Shown here: one piece after another, positions 21,643-35,039 of the stretch
Layout of the letters: each line of letters begins with the position of its first letter
Numbering within the stretch: the stretch's first letter is position 1
Assembly: GCA_015499985.1 (NCBI GenBank)
Contig: JAAAUF010000263.1
Span: forward strand, 1 to 44,221
Direction of reading: 5' to 3'
DNA: 44,221 bases
Origin: Haplosporangium gracile
Lineage: Eukaryota > Mortierellomycota > Mortierellomycetes > Mortierellales > Mortierellaceae
Notes under the pieces: generated by a model
What the model was told of the DNA's origin: nothing
Databases searched by the model: none
Seen by the model: the letters and a program-made list of their open reading frames with translations, nothing else
Translations under genes and position numbers: made by a program

Positions 21643-22567
21643 CTAACTTTTTCCAAAGATGAATCGGTGCAAATCATTGTATGCGGTATCAAGGTCATCA
21701 TTGACAACAATACACTCAAAATTGGCAGGATCAGACCCAGCATCCCACTCCTGCCTCGCAGCCTCTAGTCGCTTCAAAATCGCATCCTCACTCTCCGTAC
21801 CCCTCGCCCTCAACCGCGCCTCAAGCACCTCCAAACTAGGCGGCCTCACCAACATATACCGTGCCTCAAACCTTTCTCCTCCTCCTCCTCCTTCCTCACG
21901 ACTCTTTCTAACCAGTTCCCGGATTTGTTTGACTCCTTGCAGCTCAATGTCCATAATACAGATTTTGCCGCTGTCCTTGATATCTTGTACAGCCTTGCGC
22001 GAGGTTCCGTACGTGTTTTCTGAAAAGACGGCGTGTTCGAGGAACTGATCTCGAAAGATCATGTCGTTGATGGTTGCATGTGATACGAAGTGGTAAGCTA
22101 TTCCGTCTACTTCCCCCGGTCTTGGTTTACGCGTCGTGTCTATGTTTTCCATGTATGAGAATTGTATTCAGCGTTAGTACGCGAAAAAGAAGAGGCGGTA
22201 GCAAGGGAAACTGATCATCTAGATCAAAATGCAATTGAGCATACGAGAGACGCTGAAGCCGAAGGTGGAGGGGTATTCGCTGAAAAGACGTTCTAAGAGC
22301 GTGGATTTGCCACCGCCAGAGGGTCCTGATACAATGATTGTCCTTCTATCCGCTGTTGATGTGTTCAATAAGATCAAGTTAGTGTATACGTTTGGCACAC
22401 TGACATTTGCGAGTAGAAAAGAAGAATTGTTCGAAAGTGTTCTTACCTGGTGCGGCGGATGAAGTTTTGGCGGTGAAAAGACGAGCGGTCATAGGCACAG
22501 AGACTCCGGTTGTTATTTTTGAGATTCGGGCTGTCCTGAGATGATTAAGTATGGGAATGGACGACAT
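21643..22567 (-). CDS. GUK1: Guanylate kinase with possible mitochondrial presequence
   Basis: Three exons: 22567-22447, 22352-22245, 22139-21643; 726 nt, 241 aa. The P-loop GPSGGGKS is at 50-57, [11 protein letters not shown] gives the GMP-binding loop, followed by [24 protein letters not shown], and the [14 protein letters not shown] strand of the guanylate kinase fold. The enzyme phosphorylates GMP/dGMP to GDP/dGDP with ATP. About 40 residues precede the domain; they are rich in Arg, Lys, Ser and Thr with no acidic residue, like a mitochondrial presequence. An internal Met (residue 26) could make a shorter cytosolic form. A Gly5 insert interrupts the lid/helix region. Its promoter is shared, within 201 bases, with eL37 on the other strand, linking nucleotide supply and ribosome production, at least in position. 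Confidence 0.93.
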
Positions 22568-22666
22568 TTGGTTGTGAATGAATAAAGAGAAGGAGTGAAG
22601 GAACGAAGCTTAAGACCAAGAAAGAGCAAAAACAGAGTTACTAGTAAGGTGCGAAAATTAATCAGG

Positions 22667-22674
22667 TCACGTGA
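22667..22674. promoter_or_regulatory. Palindromic TCACGTGA (E-box/Cbf1-type site) in the GUK1-eL37 divergent promoter
   Basis: An 8-base perfect palindrome, GGTCACGTGATA in context, 100 bases from each start codon. bHLH factors of the Cbf1 type bind RTCACGTG, and in some yeasts such sites control ribosomal protein genes. Functional use here is inferred. Confidence 0.5.
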
Positions 22675-22768
22675 TAAAAGCTCCTTACTTCAGCTCCCCA
22701 GTCGATATCACAGTTACAGGAGCGTGGCCCGGTGGAATCTTTCTTTTTCAAACCAATCACTAGCGAAA

Positions 22769-24414
22769 ATGGTCTCTAGAAATATACATTGCTGTAGTGC
22801 GGACATGGGGACATCCATAGGACATACAAGGACACACATAACCATCCATCGGGACATCCTCGCCATCACACACATCCATCGACACTCACTACTACCATTT
22901 GTATCGGCACTACCATCATCATCATCAGCACTCGATATTTTCATGGCACCTCAGCACATATCACCCCGCCATCGACAACTTTTGTGCCAAAGCAGGAAGC
23001 GAAGGGCGCAAAACTAGACATCATAAAAAAGCAGAGCGGAACCCTACATCTCAACAACCGCATCTCGCAAAGACCGCAATCACACGCCGTAGGGATAAAA
23101 GTGCTCTCAAAGAAGCACCTTACAACGATGTAGCAGTGTCTATTTTACAGAGGAATCCAGCAGGAGACACCGATCCCAACAGATCCTCAACGGCTCGCCA
23201 AACTTGCCTTCGGGACACGCCAAGCAGTAGTGATCTCTAGGATTCAGCAAACCAGCAAGAAGGATCAGTTTAGTTTGTCCAAATCGCATCTGGAAACTCT
23301 GATTCAACAACCAGCAAACACACCTTCGAGTAGGAACAAAACTATACATCAAGATCTCTTTTCGAACCCATCGACTGACACCAGGGATCGTTACCTTATC
23401 CTTTCAAACGCTCTTAGACTAAGGGTACCTCTTCGTTTGGTAAACGCCACACCAAGTCTCACACCTTGTGCCGTCGGTATGTCATACAGGAACACCTTTT
23501 CGAGCGACTATTGTGGTTTATTCAGGATGACATTATCGATCTGCAAGGAACACCGGAACTAACAAGCTTTCCCACCTTTCTGTTGATAATGCAATGAATA
23601 GTTGTGGACGTCGCTCTTTCCACAACCAGAAGAAGACCTGCGCTCAGTGCGGCTACCCCGCTGCCAAGCTCCGCTCTTGTAAGCATCCCGCGCCCTATAC
23701 ATTTCCCCCTTCTCCTTACTCAGAATACGCTCTATTCGACGCCATCAGGAAACGACACATTGCACCTTTTTCAGGCACTCAACTCGGCAGTACCTTTAGG
23801 ATGTCAGAATGGCAGGGTCTGGCCCTTGTTACCAACCCGGGAACTTGACAATAGTTGATTATTATTGGGCTTGAAAATCAAAGGGAAAAACTGTGATCGC
23901 GACTGGTTCCTTCCGAGCAGCTGTAAACGATGTGCCTTTTGGTGTTACCAGACACAGTTACTTGACACCACTCAGATCAGCGTACGGCGACAAATGATCA
24001 TGGAGGAAGCGTGTTGCACAAGGAGATTATGAAAGCAACTGCGATATCGACTATCGGTGACAATAATACGGAGTATTCGAACCTGCCGTCAACACCCAAC
24101 AAGCAACAGTAAAACCAGTTTCTTTTATTTCTCTCAGGGAGTAGAGAATGAAAAGGACGACACAGCAGGAGGAGCAGACAACATGGCGGCCCTACAGTGC
24201 TGCACATACACCCTTTTAGCCAAGTTGATCTTGTCACTAACTAATATACTCTACCTCAATCTCACCAATAGACAACTGGAGCGAGAAGGCCACCCGCAGA
24301 AAGACCACCGGTACCGGCCGCATGCGTCACTTGTCCGGTGTCAACCGTCGCTTCAAGAACGGTTTCCGTGAGGGCACCCAGGCCAAGAAGCAGGTCAAGG
24401 CCGTTGCTGCTTAA
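22769..24414 (+). CDS. RPL37: 60S ribosomal protein eL37
   Basis: Exons: probably 22769-22771 (ATG only), then 23418-23476, 23602-23678, 24272-24414; 282 nt, 93 aa (yeast 88, human 97). Exons 2-4 give [40 protein letters not shown] and [20 protein letters not shown]...KAVAA, an unmistakable eL37 with its C2C2 zinc knuckle (CRRC...CAQC). Human RPL37 likewise has an intron right after the ATG, which supports the split; the ATG at 22769 is the only ATG-GT upstream, but its donor GTCTCT is poor, so exon 1 is the weak point. A pyrimidine stretch TCTTTCTTTTTC lies 20-30 bases before that ATG, as expected of a ribosomal-protein transcription start. Introns 1 and 3 are unusually long (646 and 593 nt). 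Poly(A) signal AATAAA at 24598-24603. Confidence 0.88.
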
Positions 24415-25186
24415 ATACCAGTAACAACCAAAAGCGCTTTCTGAACCTTGAGAAATCAAACAGTTTAGTTTTTGGAGGGACTTTTTTACCGCCGGAAACC
24501 CCAGATGGTGGAGGAACTTACCGAGTACTTGCCGTTTTTTTGACCAAACACAACCCACTTCCTTTTTTTACAAAAAACCAAACAGAACGAGAGAAAGAAT
24601 AAACATGCTCGGGCAATCGGGATCTCTATCTCCTTTATTCGTCTTTGTAAATACTTGCTGTGTCTTTTTCTTTTGAGCGGATGCCAGGTGCGGCCACGGA
24701 TCATGCTGTGCAAAGGGAAAGGAGGCTGGTTGCTTAGCCATTCCTCTTTCTGTTCAACTTGAATGAGCATGATATGTGAAAGGGTGTGCGTCTAGTGGTC
24801 GATGATGCGGTGAAAATGTGACATGTCCGTGTCCGTGTGGGCCGATGATTGCCCCTATTTTTTGAAGGGGGAAGAGGAGACTCGTAACAGGCACACACTT
24901 GTACTCTCTTTTTTTTTTTTGAACGGTGTAAAGATTCATCTCTTTTTTTTCACTCTTCTCTTTCAACATCCTATTCCTCATTCAACACCGACAACCTCAA
25001 CTGTCTCTATCTGTCTTGTTCAAGTCATCGACACAAAACGGATAATAGTATATTACACGGAGAATCTTGTCAACGCACGACGAAACATCACAACACTCAG
25101 AACAAGAAAAGCAGCTAGCTACAAAGCAGCCGACCGACCAACCAAGCAACCAACCAAGAAAGCAGGCAAAGGAGTAGACCATCAAC
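24415..25186. other. Intergenic: eL37 3' flank and MOB1 promoter/leader
   Basis: Contains the eL37 poly(A) signal (24598-24603). The 200 bases before MOB1 are A/C-rich with repeated CAACCAA-type words, a plausible leader. No gene seen. Confidence 0.5.
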
Positions 25187-26116
25187 ATGAGTTTCTTGGG
25201 CTTGTAAGTTCACAACACCTCAGTACACTGTTTGTCTTCAACCTGTGCATGCCTTTGTTTCTCACTCCTTCAAATTTTGTACGTAGATCGTCGAGCAAAC
25301 CAAAGTCGAACAAGAAGCCGGCATCGTCCCTTCAGAAGCAATACCTCCTCAAGGAGTACGCGGAGCAGACTCTGGGATCTGGGAACCTGCGTCTTGCTGT
25401 CCATCTTCCTGAAGGTGAAGATCTTAACGAGTGGCTCGCTGTCAACAGTAAGTTGCTCAAGTGAAGCTCTTTTCTTTTGCTAACTATGTCTCCATTGTTG
25501 CTTGTTGTTTTTTTATGTCTACGCTCTCTTCTTGTTCCGTTTTCTTTTGTCGTCCATACATAGTATTTTACACTATTCGCAAACATAAAGCGATGTTCTG
25601 CTGACAGGTTTTTTTTTTATAACTGTATCTTCTTTCAACCAAGCGGTGGACTTTTTCAACCAGATTAATATGCTGTACGGGACAATCACAGAGTTTTGCA
25701 CACCTCAGGATTGTCCGGTCATGTCAGCAGGACCGAAATACGAATACCATTGGAAGGACGAGGGCCAGTTCAAGAAACCGGCACGAGTGAGTGCACCAGT
25801 GTATGTCGACCATTTAATGTCGTGGGTTCAATCACAGCTGGACAATGAGGCCATTTTCCCTAGCAAGATTGGCATTGACTTCCCGGCGTCGTTCAAGAGT
25901 GTGATCCATGCGATCTTCCGGAGACTGTTTCGGGTGTATGCACACATCTATGTGATCCACTTTTCGGTGGTTGTGTCATTGGGAGAAGAGGCTCATCTGA
26001 ACACGAGCTTTAAGCATTTTATTTTGTTTGTGAAGGAGTTCCAGCTGATCGAGCCCAAGGAGCTTGCGCCTCTGGCCGATCTTATCGATTCTCTGCTTGC
26101 TCAGGCCAAGAACTAA
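25187..26116 (+). CDS. MOB1: MOB1 kinase activator
   Basis: Three exons: 25187-25203, 25287-25447, 25644-26116; 651 nt, 216 aa, the same length as human MOB1. Exon 1 is only 17 nt (MSFLG plus two bases). SLQKQYLLKEYAEQTLGSGN begins the MOB fold. Zinc ligands are visible as C78 and C83 (FCTPQDCPVMSAGP) and H160 and H165 (HIYVIH); EEAHLNTSFKHF follows. MOB1 proteins bind and activate NDR/LATS-type kinases (Dbf2, Sid2) in mitotic exit, septation and morphogenesis networks. Length, intact ligands and the PKYEYHW signature point to a MOB1-type rather than MOB2 or phocein-like member. There is a short Lys/Ser-rich N-terminal stretch where Hippo-type phosphorylation occurs in relatives. No AATAAA; AATATAAA near 26168 may serve. 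Confidence 0.95.
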
Positions 26117-26799
26117 GAAAAAGCCGTCTTTTTGTAGTTACTTTTGTTCTATTCCTCTTTTTTGTTTTAATATAAACCTATATGCACTTGCAAGCAATAA
26201 TTGTGTACACAATGGGTTGTCGATGTGCCTCGTTAGTGTGTGCGGAGTGTATACCTGTTTGATAGCTATGTTGTCCTGGTTGAGTCAACAGTGACCAAGA
26301 CACATTGACCATTGCTAATCCAGGCTCACCCCTTTTTGTATTTCCTCTTTTTAGGACCCCCGTGGAAAAGAACTAAAGAGAACTAAGCCACAGGTATTTT
26401 TCTATTGGTCAAACTTCTTTTAGTCCCTCATGCCAGCAACCACACCTCAGCTGCCTGCGGATGTTTATCTAAAGCGCTGGCTCTTTCTTTCCTTTTTTTC
26501 CTTTTTCTTCTTTTCCTTCTTCAACCAACTCGTTCTTTCCCCCACCTCCCTCTGTTATCTGTACGTACCTTTCTCTCTTTGCCACCAAAAAATAGTACCT
26601 CATGGGGAAAGTCCCCTGATCACAACGACACTCGACTTCGCTGTTGATCAACCAACCCATCGCCCCTGAGAGGGCAAGCTGTCGCTGTCACTATTGTTGT
26701 TGTGAGAAAATAAGAAACAGCGCTAACGATAAAGTGAGCCTTGGCTTTTACTTTTTGTTGATGTTACCACCATGGCGAATCTCCTATAGGTCACAAAAA
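26117..26799. other. Intergenic: MOB1 3' flank and ALA1 promoter/leader
   Basis: Mixed sequence with a pyrimidine-rich block at about 26480-26580. Near ALA1 lies a possible 56-nt leader intron (26734-26789, GTGAGC...TATAG). The frame of AlaRS is open upstream to an ATG at 26644. Confidence 0.5.
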
Positions 26800-30456
<3,657 letters not shown>

Positions 30457-31229
30457 AGTCCCACCCTCCATCTCCCCTTTTGCTTCTCATCTTCCTTTCT
30501 TTGCTTGTTTTTTGTCTGTTGTTCTTATTTTTACCATTTTATCTTTGAATAAACCTCCTAGTGATTGTAAATACTTTAACAATTCTCAATGCTATTACAC
30601 GAACGCGTCAACTATCCTATGGCGAACGAACTGAGGGGTGAACTGCTATGCTATTGTTGCAGCTAGAGGGGTGTGCAATGTTGTGCTCGACTGTTTCAAA
30701 TGACGTCCCACTCCTCTCAGGGCATCCTTACCAGGGCATGCGCACGATCTACCTCTCTTTCTTCACACGCGTAAAAATCCCAGCTCTCGCGATAGATCGT
30801 GTTTCAATCTGCACTTTTCTGCATCGTTTTTTATTATCCCACTCATTCGCGCCCTTGAAGGAAGAGGTGAAGGTGGGCCAATCGCATGAATGCTCAGGAC
30901 GAATTCATGCTTTCTTCCTTTACTCCGGCCCCCCTCTCATAGTTTATTTATGGTCTGCGTGATACTCGCCCCACCCATAGGCCATGTGGCCAAGGCAAGG
31001 CAAAAACTTAAAAAAAAAATGGTACTAAAAAGCGAGCAAAGGGATAAAAAAAATTAGGGGGTCCATTGTTGTTGTTACGTTCGTTACATTCCGACGAATC
31101 GTTGTTTGATGGTTGAGCACAGAGAACAAAGCGAAGGGGTGAGGTGGAGGTGAAGCAGTCAAAAAATGGAGGGCTGGGATGAGGCTGATCCATTGGAACA
31201 AAAAACGATGGGCGACGACAATCTGACAA
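30457..31229. other. Intergenic: ALA1 3' flank and downstream of the 48-aa candidate
   Basis: Holds the ALA1 poly(A) signal (30548-30553). Beyond it I see no convincing gene; ORFs are short and unlike coding sequence. Confidence 0.5.
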
Positions 31230-31514
31230 TCACTTATTTCTACTTGCGCCTCCTGGATTTTGGATGCAGAGAGGTAGAAAAGGAGTGGGGATCAAGAAAA
31301 GACAGGAGAGAAGGAGGAAAGGGAATGGATGCATTTGGCATGCCGATAATGCCTTATGCTTTTTGCATGTGCAGACCCAATGCCATTTACTCCTTTTCAA
31401 CAAGCCTGTCTGCTTTTCGTATCGCGCCTTTCTTGCCCTGGTCAGTACAGTCGCGAATTTCTTGTTGTTTGTACGTGTAGGGGCTGCAGGTTCTTCTGCT
31501 GTAGAAGACGACAT
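31230..31514 (-). CDS. Candidate short basic protein (48 aa), unrecognised
   Basis: I do not recognise this gene. Exon 1 is 31514-31391 and exon 2 is 31252-31230; the proposed intron (31390-31253) has a GTAAAT donor and a long pyrimidine tract before CCAG. Splicing joins LLKR to RGASRNK and stops, giving 48 residues. The N-terminus is Ser/Glu/Ala-rich, then a basic amphipathic stretch (KKFATVLTRARKARYEKQTG). Composition is hydrophilic and lacks the low complexity of nearby non-coding frames. The unspliced frame instead runs into a Phe/Leu/Pro-rich tail typical of translated pyrimidine tract, which favours the spliced reading. A possible acceptor (CGCATAG) just upstream of the ATG hints at a leader intron. 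A nucleic-acid-binding or ribosome-associated peptide is conceivable, but no function can be assigned. Confidence 0.4.
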   Translation of the reverse strand: MSSSTAEEPAAPTRTNNKKFATVLTRARKARYEKQTGLLKRSKWHWVCTCKKHKALSACQMHPFPFLLLSCLFLIPTPFLPLCIQNPGGASRNK

Positions 31515-32265
31515 CTCTGCACCTATGCGAACAGCAATTGGCGACCCCTATGCTATCCTTGATCACTATTGTTCTCTACAATTGCTCCCTTTCAGCATAC
31601 ACTCTGCGATGTTGGAATAATTAACAGAAGAAAAACCGTGACATGTTGGAATAATACCCATCGCATCACGCCACTTGGCATGAACGATGCGACAAAAAGA
31701 TAACAAATTTGAGCAACAAAAGATTACTAACACCAATGCCCAATTGTCCAAATAGAGGCGAAAAGACTAAAAGAGGTTGTTGATTGTTATCATGGCCATC
31801 CCCCCCTCCTTTCTCTCGCCGTGTCCGTTTCTTGCTCGCTTTCGCCTAGCACGCCTGTTTCTCATCCCTGCTTTAGAACTAGAAATGTTGCTCGGTCAAT
31901 GAATCTTATTCTAGTTCACTATGCCTTGTGGTCAACTCTCCTCGCCAACAAACAACGTTGTTATCCCCTTCTCCTCGCTCCTCCCCCTGTTTTTGTTACG
32001 TCCCTTTTTTCTTTCTGCTTGCTATGTTTTCATCAATGACTGCTTCCTCCCGAGGCGCGGAGCGCGGTCGAGATAAGCAAAAACAACTGTCAAAGATGGT
32101 TTCATGGGTCTGCCATGAACTATATAAATCTCGCTTCGAAAAACTTTTCCCTCCCATCTCAACAGCAAACTCATCCAGTTTCGTCTCCTCCTTGCAAACA
32201 CCACTCCTTCCACCTTACAAAACAAACAGCCACTCACTCTACCCATCCCAACCCACTACCCAAAG
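31515..32265. other. Intergenic: promoter of the 48-aa candidate and of the GST gene
   Basis: A divergent space. The GST side has a good TATA box (32121-32128) and a pyrimidine/A-rich leader. No further gene seen. Confidence 0.5.
32121..32128 (+). promoter_or_regulatory. TATA box (TATATAAA) of the GST gene
   Basis: TATATAAA lies 138 bases before the GST start codon, a sensible distance for a TATA-driven start near 32155 with a leader of about 110 bases. Most other genes in the window show no such box. Confidence 0.55.
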
Positions 32266-33235
32266 ATGACCGTCGGGCTCCAGCTTTTTGAACTTGTCGA
32301 TGGCAAAACCCGCCAAAAGTCGTTCTCGCCCATGGTCTGGCGTTCCAAGCTAGCCCTCAACCACAAGAATGTCACCTACGACACCGTCCCCATTACCTTT
32401 CTGGATATTCCTATCCTAATCCCTAAAGTCTGGTATGTTGTTTGAATAAGCTCTGACTTTTCCATCGTTTTCACATCCGAACGCGTCGCCCCCCATTTGA
32501 CGCGTCTGATCAGATAGTCACACTCTAATCACCCACTTATTGTACCTTTTTCATCTACAAAAACAGCCCGAATGTGACAGCCCCAACGGTCCCAACCCTG
32601 AAAATCACTGGCGGCGAGGGTCTCCAGGACAGTCTTGCAATCGCCGAATACGTCGAGCGCAACTACCCCAAGGGCCCCTCCATCTTTGGTCAAACCCCCT
32701 CTGAGAAAAACCTTCAGCTCTTCTTCGAGTCCTATGTCTCGACCCGTCTCCACCCTGCGATCCAGCGTCTGGTCTTTATCGAGATGTATGAGGACCAGGA
32801 TGCGGACAATGCAGCCTATTTCAAGTCGTCGAGAGAGAAGGGCGGCAAGACTTTGGAGCAGCTTAGTGGTGATCAGGCACAGAACTTGAAAGAGTTGAAG
32901 GATAATTTGACGTTGATTCATACTGCTCTTTTGCGATCTGGTGGTTGGCTCACTGGTGAACAACGTACGTTTTGCCTGTCTGTTGTTTTCCTTAGTACTT
33001 GTTTGCTTTGGATATTTGATTCCGTGGTTAATGTCGCACATAATAACCTTTTCTCTTTTCCCTTTTAAACAAACAATCTCTCATTGTAGCTGGATGGGCA
33101 GATTTCACGCTGATTTCGGCGTTCATCTGGTTCAACTCGTTTTCGCCTCAAAAGTTCGAGGAGGGCATCCTCAATGCCATTGACGACCAGGTCATGCGCA
33201 ACTATTGGCTCAAGGCCCAACAGCTTATCCATTAA
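32266..33235 (+). CDS. Glutathione S-transferase, etherase-like class
   Basis: Three exons: 32266-32432, 32567-32964, 33090-33235; 711 nt, 236 aa. The N-terminal thioredoxin-like domain has FSPMVWRSKLALNHK (S21-P22, the candidate catalytic region), TVPTL with the cis-proline (P65), and EGLQDSLAIAEYVE with the glutathione-contacting D77-S78. The all-helical C-terminal domain follows (LFFESYVSTRLHPAIQ, and GWADFTLISAFIW, the usual N-capping region). The SP-x-x-W-R-x-K-x-A-L pattern plus the wide N-terminal loop resembles fungal etherase-like (GTE/Fua-type) GSTs, known best in wood-decay fungi, which conjugate or cleave aromatic ethers with glutathione. Substrate here is unknown. Cytosolic by lack of any targeting signal. 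TATA box upstream suggests inducible expression; AATAAA at 33427-33432. Confidence 0.85.
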
Positions 33236-34229
33236 GGGCTGTACTTATTCTCCTTTTTTTTTATTTTTTTGATGAGAAACGAAACGAGTGTTTGTTTTTT
33301 CGTGTACAAAGTCAACAGGTGCAATTGAAGAGAAAGCAATTAGGAATTATTATTTTTTAGTGAGATTTGTATATACTGAAAGAGATGGGAGATGAAGAAG
33401 GAGAAGACGTCATCGTATCCCTGAAAAATAAAAGGGTATTTCAAACAAGCAGAAAAAAAAAACCAGCGACATCATCGTCCATGCCATGTGGCAACTAAAA
33501 AAGAATAGATAATGAATTCGTCATCATCGTCGTTATTTTTCTTGTTTATTGTTTTCTACCTCGTATTGTTAACCATATTACGTTAGTCCCCGACCAATTT
33601 TTTTTTTTCCGTTTTCTTAATCTGCATTCGCACTAGTTCAGCTATCCTATAGCCGGGGTTGTCGATCCAGACCCTTCCTTCTTTTTGTTGTATTCAATTC
33701 AGGCACAAGTACGCCGCCCGAATCCTTTATTATTATTGTTACTACTATTGATGACAATCCTATATTCCCATCTGCGGCCAGTCGCATCGTCGCCCTCTCG
33801 CTGAAATCCTAGTTGGCTCTGTCTCTTTTCCCCCTTGCTCTCTCTGCCTCTTTTCCCCCCCTTGCTCTCTGCTTGTCTCCGTGGCGGGTCTTTTTCCTTT
33901 GTTGTCCATCCATCTGTCCAGCTGTCCCCTTGTTCCTTCTAGACCTTTCACCCTTCGCCCCTTCTCTCTACACTTACTGTACCGACGCTGTGGTTCACTT
34001 TCTCATCTTTTTTATTCCCTTTTCTACTTCTCCTACTTCTTCTTCTTCTTTCGTTCTTTCGTTCTTTCGTTCTTTCCTTCTTTCCTTCTTTCCTTCTTTC
34101 CTTCTTTCCTTCTTTCCTTCTTTCCTTCTCTCTTTCTCTCCTTCTCTCCTTCTCTCCCCTTTCCTTCTCCCCTTTCCTTTTTTTCTTCTTTCTCTCTTCA
34201 ATACCACCAACAAACAAACAAACAAAGCA
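33236..34229. other. Intergenic: GST 3' flank and pyrimidine-rich leader of the next gene
   Basis: GST poly(A) signal at 33427-33432. From about 33810 the plus strand is almost pure pyrimidine, ending in an 8-base repeat and then a CAAACAAA leader just before the ATG at 34230. Frames through it translate to Phe/Leu/Ser/Pro only and are not counted as coding. Confidence 0.55.
34050..34133. repeat. Period-8 pyrimidine microsatellite
   Basis: Starts as repeats of TTCGTTCT (34050-34072) and changes to TTTCCTTC units (34073-34129), then degenerates into CT-rich sequence. It lies 100-180 bases before the start codon of the 34230 gene, presumably in its promoter or leader. Confidence 0.85.
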
Positions 34230-35039
34230 ATGGCATCAGTATTGACATCAATAGCACCCACGACACCAGCAACGTCAACAAGGGCAGACGACCTAGTTCT
34301 CTTCAAGTCAATCTGCGCTGACTTTGAAGACATCCACCCTCACGACCTCCACGACACTTTCTCAAAATACCTTCAACGCCCCTACCTCTCCCTCATCACC
34401 CCCCCTCCCATCTCTTTCTCTTCCGCCTCTTCCGTCTCTTCTCAATTAGACTCAATCAGAGCAACACCGATGATGATCGCTCATCAGAAACTGATCCGCG
34501 GAATCGTATGGGGCACAAATCTTCGGCTCATCATCTCCCTCTCTGTCCAAATCACAGAATCCATTCTCACCCTTTCCGGAACCCGATTCCCAATCAACGT
34601 GCACTTCTTGTATCTCTCAGCCTCTCCGCAGACATACCTTTCGGAAGAAGCGTTGAGGACGTTGGGGATTGAGGATATGGTCATTGTTGGAGAACATTCT
34701 ATCGCGTCTACGAACACGCCACTCGACCCGGCGTGTTTTAGCCCTACTCCCTTAAACCTCTTCAACCCCTTCAGCAACCCTTACAACAACACTGGAACCG
34801 ATGGAAACGGCGGTCAAGGCGGTAATGGTGGCAATGGTGGCAATGACACAAGCTCATATGTGTCGACACTGCTTCGGCTACCGCTCCGGATCAACGGCTA
34901 CACAGTCATGGTTGCACGCTCGCCTGCGGACGGACACTTCTCGCACCTCAACATTCTTGGTCAGGACTTTGTTCAAGCCTCGGGGGCCAATGTCTTTTTC
35001 GGCGGACAGATACCTCGCTTCGAAATCTCGTTCCGATAA
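34230..35039 (+). CDS. Unrecognised protein resembling a retropepsin-like fold without the catalytic motif
   Basis: Single exon, 269 aa; start chosen at ATG 34230 because everything upstream in frame is translated microsatellite. I cannot name a family with certainty. Residues 121-147 (INVHFLYLSASPQTYLSEEALRTLG) have the rhythm of retropepsin-like proteins, in which a strand leads to D-T/S-G-x-x-x-T-Y-L-S followed by an ALxxLG helix; here L-S-A-S replaces the Asp-Thr-Gly. Residues 217-259 (PLRINGYTVMVAR...HFSHLNILGQDFV...GANVFFGG) resemble the later psi-loop and LLG-xDF part of the same fold. Between them lie an Asn/Pro-rich loop and a Gly/Asn repeat (about 178-206). No signal peptide or membrane span. 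If the match holds, it is a non-catalytic relative. AATAAA at 35457-35462. Confidence 0.65.
   Translation: MASVLTSIAPTTPATSTRADDLVLFKSICADFEDIHPHDLHDTFSKYLQRPYLSLITPPPISFSSASSVSSQLDSIRATPMMIAHQKLIRGIVWGTNLRLIISLSVQITESILTLSGTRFPINVHFLYLSASPQTYLSEEALRTLGIEDMVIVGEHSIASTNTPLDPACFSPTPLNLFNPFSNPYNNTGTDGNGGQGGNGGNGGNDTSSYVSTLLRLPLRINGYTVMVARSPADGHFSHLNILGQDFVQASGANVFFGGQIPRFEISFR

Noticed and set aside
22797..22890. Repeated GGACAT/ACATCCAT words that might be a CRISPR-like or regulatory array
   Set aside because: Units are short, irregular and without constant spacers; simple sequence within a eukaryotic intron.
22899..23240. 113-codon plus-strand frame inside eL37 intron 1
   Set aside because: His/Ser/Arg-rich, starts in a repetitive CATCA region, and is not recognisable; treated as intron.
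33813..34229. N-terminal extension of the 34230 protein from an upstream ATG
   Set aside because: The extension is translated microsatellite and pyrimidine leader (repeats of Ser-Phe-Phe-Pro), not plausible protein.
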